Source of the DNA: Oscillibacter sp.
GTDB lineage: Bacteria > Bacillota > Clostridia > Oscillospirales > Oscillospiraceae
Direction of reading: 5' to 3'
NCBI GenBank assembly: GCA_020025415.1
Contig: JAHHSB010000027.1
Span: forward strand, 1 to 12,337
DNA: 12,337 nucleotides
Part shown: one piece after another, positions 7,477 through 12,337 of the stretch
How positions within the stretch are numbered: position 1 is the first letter of the stretch
Layout: each line of letters begins with the position of its first letter
Program-made: the position numbers and the translations under genes
Notes under the pieces: generated by a model
What the model saw: the letters and a program-made list of their open reading frames with translations, nothing else
Told to the model about the DNA's origin: nothing
The model's database searches: none

Positions 7477-8007
7477 TTAATTCTGCTCCACATCTTCCCG
7501 GGCGGGCTGCTCGGCCCGCTTCTCCCGCTGCTCCTGCATCTTGGCGGCGGAGGCGCTGCGGAAGCGGATCCGGCTCTGCTTGACCTCGTCCAAGGCCAGC
7601 TGCACAGCCTCTTCCGTTCTGGCCAGGGCATCTTCGGTATATTCGTTAGCCACCTGATACATCTGGCGGCAGCGTTCCTGAGCATGATCGATCATCTTAT
7701 GAGCCTTTTCCCGGGCGGCGGAGAGCACCTCGCTCTCAGAAACTTTGGTCTTGGCCTCCAGCTCCGCCTGACGCATCATGCGGTCCACATCCCGCTTGGC
7801 GTCCTCCACGAACTTCTCCCGCGCGGCAAGAAGTTCCTTGGCCCGCTTGACCTCAATCGGCAGCTGCGCCCGCAGCTCATCCAGCAGATCCAGCATTTCA
7901 TCCCGGTCCACCATCGCCATATCAGGCTTAAGCGCCGGGGACTTGGCATCCTCGATCCGTCCATAGATCATATCAATCAAGCGGCTTACATCGTTGTTAT
8001 TCGCCAT
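7477..8007 (-). CDS. Uncharacterised charged helical protein linked to coaD (ATPase/DivIVA-like coiled coil)
   Basis: I recognise the family but not a proven function. Similar proteins beside coaD in Clostridia are often labelled "ATPase" or "V-type ATPase subunit H-like" because of their coiled coil, not because of any nucleotide site. The 176 residues have no Walker motif, signal peptide or membrane segment. The most family-like part is DEMLDLLDELRAQLPIEVKRA (about 36-56). It is followed by a long Lys/Glu/Ala/Arg-rich helix to about residue 150 and a polar, probably disordered tail ending DVEQN. The ATG at 8007 lies inside the end of coaD (11-base overlap), so translation is probably coupled. 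It is the last gene before the terminator. A scaffold or DivIVA-like role is only a guess from the coiled-coil form and the neighbouring division cluster. Confidence 0.8.
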   Translation of the reverse strand: MANNNDVSRLIDMIYGRIEDAKSPALKPDMAMVDRDEMLDLLDELRAQLPIEVKRAKELLAAREKFVEDAKRDVDRMMRQAELEAKTKVSESEVLSAAREKAHKMIDHAQERCRQMYQVANEYTEDALARTEEAVQLALDEVKQSRIRFRSASAAKMQEQREKRAEQPAREDVEQN

Positions 8008-8497
8008 GGGTCTTCTCGTCCTTTCTGTACGCCTCTACCAGCGGGATCACCGCCGCAGGCAAATATTTCTCCAGCGGCTGGCCATAGCGGATCATCTCCC
8101 GGGCCATAGAAGAGCTGAAGTGCTGATAAATTCCCGATGCCGGCAGCAGCAGGGTATCCAGATCCCCGTAAATGCCCCGGTTGATCATGGCCATCTGCTG
8201 CTCGGCGTCATAGTCCGAGGCGTTGCGCACGCCCCGCACAATAGCCACGGCGCCGTGCTTTTTGGCGAAGTCCGCCAGCAGCCCCGGCCACAACTCCGCC
8301 TCCACATTGGGCAGCTCCGCCACCGCCGCCCGGACCATCTCCAGCTTCTGCTCGGGGGTAAACATCTGGCTTCTCTTCTCTGCGTTGGGGCTGACGCACA
8401 CGCAGATATGGTCAAAACAGGCAGCCGCGCGGCGGATCAGGTCCATATGCCCCAGAGTAATGGGGTCGAAGCTGCCGGAACAAATTGCAGTTTTCAT
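7997..8497 (-). CDS. coaD: Phosphopantetheine adenylyltransferase CoaD
   Basis: CoaD joins 4'-phosphopantetheine and ATP to give dephospho-CoA, the fourth step of CoA synthesis, in the cytoplasm. The 166 residues match the family length. Motifs are the nucleotidyltransferase signature GSFDPITLGH (8-17, with the T/HxGH histidine pair reduced to TLGH as usual in this family), VRGVRNASDYDAEQQMA (87-103) and the ATP-binding FSSSMARE (127-134). The ATG at 8497 is chosen because it begins the family's normal N-terminus, has GAGGA nine bases upstream and overlaps the rsmD stop as ATGA. Longer upstream reading adds 34 residues that belong to rsmD in another frame. The rsmD-coaD pairing is common in Firmicutes. 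Confidence 0.98.
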   Translation of the reverse strand: MKTAICSGSFDPITLGHMDLIRRAAACFDHICVCVSPNAEKRSQMFTPEQKLEMVRAAVAELPNVEAELWPGLLADFAKKHGAVAIVRGVRNASDYDAEQQMAMINRGIYGDLDTLLLPASGIYQHFSSSMAREMIRYGQPLEKYLPAAVIPLVEAYRKDEKTHGE

Positions 8498-9066
8498 AGC
8501 TGAGCTTCCTCTTTTGCTTGGTTTGCGCCCCTGCGGTAAATGGTCAGGCCGATTCTCCCGTACCGGTAGGTCCGGCAGGATGCATAGGGGGGCGTCCACG
8601 CAGGCAGTTTGCGCTCCGCGGGAGCTTCCGCTACGATTATACCATGAGGGGCCAAAATGTCAAACTTGGCGATGAGGGCCAGGGCCGGCTCCAGCAGCGC
8701 GGCCTCGTAGGGCGGGTCCAGGAAAATGAGATCGAACTGCTTACGCAGGGTCTTGAGATAGGCCACGGAGTCCCCGGCGATGACAGTGGCCCGGTCTGCA
8801 AGCTCGGTGACCCGCAGGTTGTCCCGGATCAGCTTCACCGCGTCCGCCCGGCAGTCCACAAATACCGCCGAGGCCGCACCCCGGGACAGCGCCTCGATGC
8901 CCAGCTGTCCCGTCCCAGCAAACAGGTCCAGTACCCGCCGGCCCTCAATATCAAACTGGATGCTGCTGAACATCCCCTCCTTCACCCGGTCGGTGGTGGG
9001 ACGGGTCTCCATTCCGCTCAGCTCTTTCAGGCGGCAGCCCCGGGCCGTCCCCGTAATTACGCGCAT
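8494..9066 (-). CDS. rsmD: 16S rRNA (guanine(966)-N(2))-methyltransferase RsmD
   Basis: RsmD methylates N2 of G966 in 16S rRNA with S-adenosylmethionine. The 190-residue protein shows the whole family pattern: N-terminal MRVITGTARG, the conserved RPTTDRVKEGMFSSI (22-36), the SAM-binding loop VLDLFAGTGQLGIEALSRGA (45-64), and the catalytic DPPY (117-120). The ATG at 9066 has a good AAGGGGGAA site and fits the known N-terminus. The reading frame continues open upstream for 66 codons, but those codons encode the end of a decayed transporter, not RsmD. The gene is now the first intact gene after the promoter at 9492-9520, with a leader of about 420 nt made mostly of that remnant. The stop overlaps the coaD start by four bases. 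Confidence 0.97.
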   Translation of the reverse strand: MRVITGTARGCRLKELSGMETRPTTDRVKEGMFSSIQFDIEGRRVLDLFAGTGQLGIEALSRGAASAVFVDCRADAVKLIRDNLRVTELADRATVIAGDSVAYLKTLRKQFDLIFLDPPYEAALLEPALALIAKFDILAPHGIIVAEAPAERKLPAWTPPYASCRTYRYGRIGLTIYRRGANQAKEEAQL

Positions 9067-9094
9067 GGCACTTCCCCCTTCTGTTGGCGCCGGA

Positions 9095-9481
9095 AACACA
9101 GCAGATCCGGCAGCAGGTATAAGTATAAGATCAGCCCCCGTCCAGACAAAGCCGAACAGGATCCCGTGGGCGGCGGTAAACGCCTCGCGATATACCCACA
9201 TCGACAGCAGCTGTAGCGTTGGGCAGCGCCACCCAGGGCGCCTGCCGATAGCGGAAAGCGGCAATAATGACGCCCATCACCACCACCGGCAGCCGCTGAA
9301 GCTTGGTCAGCCATTCCCGGCGCACCAGCGTGCCCAGCAATATGGTGAGGATAGGGCCCATATAATAACCCTGGCCGGCGTCCAGCAGATGCCCGGCGTT
9401 CACCGCCCCGATGCAAAGGCCCCCAGTTGCGGCAGGCCGCAATGCCCGCAGCCGGCTGGCGGGCCGCTGACGTAACCGCAT
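9095..9481 (-). pseudogene. Decayed rarD/EamA-type transporter remnant
   Basis: Three pieces of one RarD-like permease are spread over different frames. First, RNWG just before a frame change near 9420 fits the NWG before IWAVN in RarD. Second, a long piece (GAVNAGHLLDAGQGYYMGP, then ILTILLG, ending near APWVAL at about 9226) matches the middle of RarD. Third, PTLQLL followed by VYREAFTAAH and ILFGFVW in another frame (about 9225-9130) matches its last two membrane segments. About 100 codons between the second and third pieces are missing and the frame changes at the junction, near 9222. The N-terminal part is also gone. No single frame can give a working ten-helix permease. Family identity is from recalled conserved segments. 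Confidence 0.8.
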
Positions 9482-9491
9482 AATTTTGTTT

Positions 9492-9520
9492 ATTTTACGT
9501 CATACCGGCCCTAATTTCAA
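9492..9520 (-). promoter_or_regulatory. Sigma-A-type promoter for the rsmD operon
   Basis: On the minus strand TTGAAA (9520-9515) and TAAAAT (9497-9492) lie 17 bp apart, each with five of six consensus bases. The predicted start is near 9485, just ahead of the transporter remnant, so the remnant would be transcribed as the leader of rsmD-coaD and the gene at 7477-8007. No better promoter was seen inside 9067-9480. Confidence 0.7.
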
Positions 9521-9619
9521 TAGAAAACTTCCACCGCGCTGTTGCTGCCGCCCCTCTTTTTAGGCCGCCTCACTTTTGGGGCGAAGGACACCGTCTTTTG
9601 CCCGGCTCTGTTTTTCTAC

Positions 9620-9648
9620 TTGTACTTTCCTGAAAAACCGTTTATAAT
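9620..9648 (+). promoter_or_regulatory. Sigma-A-type promoter for the Asp23-fakA operon
   Basis: TTGTAC (9620-9625) and a perfect TATAAT (9643-9648) are 17 bp apart. The predicted start is near 9655, giving a leader of about 74 nt with a small bulged hairpin (9677-9684 with 9695-9703) and a ribosome site AAAGGA seven bases before the ATG at 9729. It is divergent from the promoter at 9492-9520; about 100 bp separate the two -35 boxes. Confidence 0.82.
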
Positions 9649-9728
9649 GAGTATTTACAATTAGCATTTCATTCCATGCCGGGCAGTTTTCCGCGCCCTG
9701 GCAAAGTCAGAAAAGAAAGGACACTCAC

Positions 9729-10079
9729 ATGATTCAATTCAAGTCTGATCAAGGCGAGATTTCCGTCAGCAGTGCGGTGTTTTCTAACATTACCGGCATG
9801 GCCGCCACAAACTGCTTCGGCGTCAAAGGCATGGCCTATCGTTCCATGACCGACGGTCTGGTTCATTTGCTGCGCCGGGAAGCTATGAGCAAAGGCGTCA
9901 GCGTCACTTACAACGACGACAACACAGTTTCCATCGAGCTTCATATCATCGTGGAAAACGGTGTGAACCTCCCTGCGGTATGCCGCTCCATCATGAACGA
10001 GGTCAAGTACGTCGTTACCAAGAATACCGGCGTGAATGTCCGCTCTGTGGACGTTTTCGTGGATTCTATGACCTTGTAA
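9729..10079 (+). CDS. Asp23/Gls24 family envelope stress response protein (YloU-like)
   Basis: A small cytoplasmic protein of the alkaline-shock Asp23 family, whose members attach to the membrane through partners and affect envelope stress. The molecular job of the YloU branch is not established. The 116 residues follow the family pattern: GEISVSSAVFSNITGMAA near the start, GVKGMAY about residues 31-37, a central beta region ending in VSIELHIIVENGVNLP, and the C-terminal TGVNVRSVDVFVDSM. The ATG at 9729 has AAAGGA seven bases upstream. It lies 20 bp ahead of the FakA-like gene. The same order (yloU-yloV) is conserved across Firmicutes, which supports a shared function. The identification is firm at family level; no specific symbol is given because the members are named inconsistently. 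Confidence 0.95.
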   Translation: MIQFKSDQGEISVSSAVFSNITGMAATNCFGVKGMAYRSMTDGLVHLLRREAMSKGVSVTYNDDNTVSIELHIIVENGVNLPAVCRSIMNEVKYVVTKNTGVNVRSVDVFVDSMTL

Positions 10080-10099
10080 ACTAGGGAGGATCACAACTG

Positions 10100-11794
10100 A
10101 TGAACGAAACGATCAGCGGCGCGCTTTTTAAACGGATGGTGCTGCACGGCGCCGCCGCCGTCACCCTACAGAAGCAGGCGATCAACGACCTGAACGTGTT
10201 CCCCGTCCCTGACGGCGACACTGGCACCAATATGAGCATGACTATCGGCACTGCGGTCACCGAGCTGCGTAAGGTAGACCCGGTCTCCGTGGATCAGGCG
10301 GCCTCCGTCACCGCGTCGGCTCTGCTCCGGGGCGCCAGGGGCAACTCCGGCGTGATTCTCTCCCTGCTCTTCCGGGGCATCTCCAAGGGGCTCAAGGGCC
10401 AAGAAACGGCCGACGCCAAGGCCTTTGCCGCCGCCATGCAGGAAGGCGTCTCCTCCGCCTATAAGGCGGTGATGAAGCCAGCTGAGGGCACGGTCCTCAC
10501 CGTCTCCCGGCTGGCCTCCAAGCGGGCGGTGGAAGTGGCCGCGGAAAGCAGCGACCTGGAAGCCGTTCTGGAAGCCGCCATCGCCGAGGGGCATGTGGCC
10601 CTCAAGCAGACCACCGACATGAACCCGGTTCTGAAAAAGGCGGGCGTAGTGGATGCCGGCGGCATGGGCCACCTCCTGATTCTAGAGGGTATGCTGGCCG
10701 AAATGCGGGGCGAGTCCATGCCTGAGATAAAGGCCGACGCCGCCCCGGAAAAGGAAAAGGCCGACTTTGCCATGATGGCTGCCGACGAGATCACCTTTGC
10801 CTTCGACACGGTGTATATCGTGCACAAGAACGATCCCGATGTGGATCTGGATCCTCTGCGTGCCTACCTCAACAGCATCGGCGACAGCCTGGTAATCGGC
10901 GAGGATGATGAGACCTTCAAGGTCCACGTCCACACCAACATCCCCGGCAGTGCCCTGACCGAGTCCCAGAAATACGGCACGCTGGAGCTGGCCAAGATCG
11001 AGAATATGCGCACCCAGGCCGACGCTCTGGCCGCCGGCAAGAAGGTGCAGAGCACCGACGATCTGGATGAGGTGGAAGCCCAGCTGGAGGCCGCCCCCGC
11101 AGAAGACGGTGCCCACACCGTGACCGCCCCGGAGAAAAAGTTCGGTTTCCTGGCAGTGTGCGCCGGCGACGGCCTGGCCGCCATCTTCCGGGATCTGGGC
11201 GCCGACGCCGTGGTTTCCGGCGGGCAGACCATGAACCCCTCCACCGAGAGCATCCTGGCCGGCGTGGACAAAATCCCCGCCGAGGTGGTGTTCGTGCTGC
11301 CCAACAACTCCAACATCATCATGGCCGCCCAGCAGTGCGACGCACTGACGGAAAAGCAGGTCATCGTCATCCCCACCAAGACCGTGCCCCAGGGCATCAC
11401 CGCCCTGATGAACGTGGACTTCGAGGCCGAGGATGCCCAAAGCATCACCGACGCCATGAATGAGTCCCTCACCACCGTGACCACCGCCCAGATCACCTAC
11501 GCCGCCCGGGATTCCGAGTTCGACAGCTTCTCTATCAAGCAGGGCGATTACCTGGCGCTGGAGGAAGGCAAGCTCTTCGGCACCGATCAGGATCTGACGG
11601 CGCTGCTGAACAAGCTGGCCGCCGAGGCCGTGGAGAAGGAAGCCTCCTTCATCTCCCTGTATTTCGGCGAGGACGTGTCCGAAGAGGACGCCCAGGCTGC
11701 GGGAGAGCTGTTCGCTCAGGCCTGCCCCGAAGCGGAAATCGCTGTGCTCCCCGGCGGGCAGCCCGTATACTACTATATCATTTCCATGGAGTAA
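10100..11794 (+). CDS. fakA: DhaL-domain fatty acid kinase subunit (FakA/YloV family)
   Basis: FakA phosphorylates fatty acids held by a FakB (DegV-family) partner; acyl phosphate then enters phospholipid synthesis. The 564 residues fit the family. The N-terminal DhaL kinase domain (about 1-203) has the metal-binding NVFPVPDGDTGTNM (Asp38 and Asp40 within 32-45), GARGNSG (78-84), EGTVLTV (129-135) and VDAGG (184-188). A middle domain (about 230-310) contains GDSLVIGEDDETFKVHVHTN. The C-terminal domain (about 345-564) carries AVVSGGQTMNPSTESIL and VLPNNSNI. In characterised FakA a Cys-His-His set in the middle domain binds zinc: His276 and His278 are present here, but the Cys position looks like Asp236 (FAFDTVY). 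No fakB is in the window. The ATG has GGAGG ten bases upstream. Confidence 0.92.
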   Translation: MNETISGALFKRMVLHGAAAVTLQKQAINDLNVFPVPDGDTGTNMSMTIGTAVTELRKVDPVSVDQAASVTASALLRGARGNSGVILSLLFRGISKGLKGQETADAKAFAAAMQEGVSSAYKAVMKPAEGTVLTVSRLASKRAVEVAAESSDLEAVLEAAIAEGHVALKQTTDMNPVLKKAGVVDAGGMGHLLILEGMLAEMRGESMPEIKADAAPEKEKADFAMMAADEITFAFDTVYIVHKNDPDVDLDPLRAYLNSIGDSLVIGEDDETFKVHVHTNIPGSALTESQKYGTLELAKIENMRTQADALAAGKKVQSTDDLDEVEAQLEAAPAEDGAHTVTAPEKKFGFLAVCAGDGLAAIFRDLGADAVVSGGQTMNPSTESILAGVDKIPAEVVFVLPNNSNIIMAAQQCDALTEKQVIVIPTKTVPQGITALMNVDFEAEDAQSITDAMNESLTTVTTAQITYAARDSEFDSFSIKQGDYLALEEGKLFGTDQDLTALLNKLAAEAVEKEASFISLYFGEDVSEEDAQAAGELFAQACPEAEIAVLPGGQPVYYYIISME

Positions 11795-11838
11795 GCTGCC
11801 TCGCCTGCCCCTGGTAATGAGGCAGGATATATGCCTCC

Positions 11839-12168
11839 ATGAACACTAGGCAATATGGGTCCGCCAGGTCTTTCACGCCAAGGGCAGCATATACGCTGCC
11901 CCCGCAAACAGCAGCGGCGTCTCTCTTTCAGCCGGACGCCCCGTTTGAACCCTATCTGATCGAGATCCAGCCGGGCGGCTTTCTCCAGACCCGGCCCCAT
12001 GTGGCAAGGACGGAGGAATTCCTCAGCGTCTTTTCCGGAGCGGCCGGGGAGATTTCCCGCGCTTTCTGGCAGACCTTCCTTACTCCTGCAAAACCCCGGG
12101 GAGCAGACGGTGCAGCTGCACATGATCATCTCGATTATCCCGATCAGTCAAATCTCGCTGGCAAATAA
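11839..12168 (+). pseudogene. Frame-broken cupin-domain remnant (XRE-cupin regulator type)
   Basis: The open frame begins at an ATG without a ribosome site and carries one half of a cupin barrel: SLFQPDAPFEPYLIEIQPGG, then TRPH and TEEFLSVFSG. These resemble the cupin domain of XRE-family regulators. The barrel then continues in other frames. RGDFPRFLADLPYSCK near 12045-12090 matches the AGDSIRF-ADxPHSYRN part, and NPGEQTVQLHMIISI near 12090-12135 matches the last strands. About 14 residues between FSG and the GDF segment are missing, and a second shift falls at a CAAAACCCC run near 12088. No helix-turn-helix is visible upstream. The gene is therefore a remnant of a sugar or amino-acid-type regulator, with unknown original target. 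The region between fakA and the terminator holds nothing else convincing. Confidence 0.7.
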
Positions 12169-12204
12169 AAAAAGCCGGAGGGCGGCATGGCCCTCCGGCT
12201 TTTT
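12169..12204. terminator. Bidirectional intrinsic terminator between fakA and rny
   Basis: AGCCGGAGGGC (12173-12183) pairs perfectly with 12190-12200 around a 6-base loop. Flanking A and T runs extend the stem to about 15 bp. The plus strand ends in TTTTT for the fakA operon; the minus strand ends in a run of seven T for rny. It sits between two convergent transcription units, as expected. Confidence 0.93.
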
Positions 12205-12214
12205 CCATCATTTT

Positions 12215-12337
12215 TTACTTGGCGTATTCTACCGCGGTGGTCTCCCGCAGCACATGCACCTTGATCTGGCCGGGATATTCCATCTCCTCTTCGATCTTCT
12301 TGGCCAGATCCCGCGCCAGGATGACCATCTGATCTTC
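12215..12337 (-). CDS. rny: Ribonuclease Y, C-terminal end (partial)
   Basis: Only the last 40 codons lie in the window; the 5' part continues past 12337. The reading ends [20 protein letters not shown] followed by ETTAVEYAK and a TAA stop, which matches the highly conserved C-terminus of RNase Y, the membrane-anchored endoribonuclease that starts mRNA decay in many Firmicutes. The KH and HD domains cannot be seen here. It converges on the fakA operon and shares the terminator at 12169-12204. Identification is by the tail alone but that tail is distinctive. Confidence 0.9.
   Translation of the reverse strand, partial: EDQMVILARDLAKKIEEEMEYPGQIKVHVLRETTAVEYAK

Noticed and set aside
9669..10094. 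Minus-strand open frame opposite the Asp23 gene
   Set aside because: The Asp23/Gls24 protein on the plus strand is well supported with promoter and ribosome site; the antisense frame has no family features.
11796..11837. Short competing hairpins just after fakA (CTGCCTC, GAGGCAG and TGCCTC pairings)
   Set aside because: Stems are only six or seven pairs and no T-run follows, so I did not call a terminator; the strong one at 12169-12204 serves the operon.
11882..11901. Perfect 7-bp GC-rich hairpin GGGCAGC-6-GCTGCCC
   Set aside because: No T-run, and it lies within the decayed cupin region; likely chance or a leftover.
1..12337. CRISPR arrays, tRNA or rRNA genes, insertion sequences, toxin-antitoxin or defence genes
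   Set aside because: I looked on both strands and saw no spaced direct repeats of CRISPR type, no tRNA-like cloverleaf, and no transposase or defence motifs. The window is core genome with two gene remnants.

Overview
The window is a chromosomal core region of a fairly GC-rich, low-oxygen-lineage Firmicute. Gene content and protein style (mraZ-led division cluster, Asp23/YloU plus a DhaL-type kinase pair, RNase Y, a meso-diaminopimelate-type MurE) point to the class Clostridia, most likely Oscillospiraceae-like gut bacteria. That placement is inference from protein resemblance, not from a marker-gene comparison.

Layout, left to right. Positions 4-7128 (minus strand) hold the front of the division and cell wall (dcw) cluster, transcribed leftwards: mraZ, rsmH, ftsL, a PASTA-bearing transpeptidase (FtsI/SpoVD type), murE, mraY. 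It is driven by a clear sigma-A-like promoter at 7215-7243, with a row of 10-bp-spaced repeats at 7171-7206 that look like MraZ operator boxes. The cluster lacks murF between murE and mraY. It carries a 70-nt imperfect inverted repeat between ftsL and the transpeptidase gene. Positions 7345-9520 (minus strand) are a second operon: a promoter at 9492-9520, a decayed rarD/EamA-type transporter, rsmD, coaD, an uncharacterised charged helical protein, and a hairpin terminator at 7345-7392. The last three genes overlap one another, so they are translationally coupled.

Positions 9620-11794 (plus strand) are a divergent operon with its own strong promoter: an Asp23/Gls24 family protein and a FakA/YloV-type fatty acid kinase. 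Behind it lies a broken cupin-domain gene (11839-12168), then a bidirectional terminator (12169-12204) shared with the convergent 3' end of rny (12215-12337, running off the window).

Functionally the window joins peptidoglycan precursor synthesis (MurE, MraY), septal cross-linking (FtsL, the transpeptidase), rRNA methylation (RsmH, RsmD), CoA synthesis (CoaD), fatty acid phosphorylation (FakA) and mRNA decay (RNase Y). I did not find a new defence system, mobile element, CRISPR array or biosynthetic cluster. The less ordinary points are the two frame-broken remnants with internal deletions, the MraZ operator, the intra-operon inverted repeat, the coiled protein beside coaD, and a Cys-to-Asp change in the expected metal site of the FakA-like protein.
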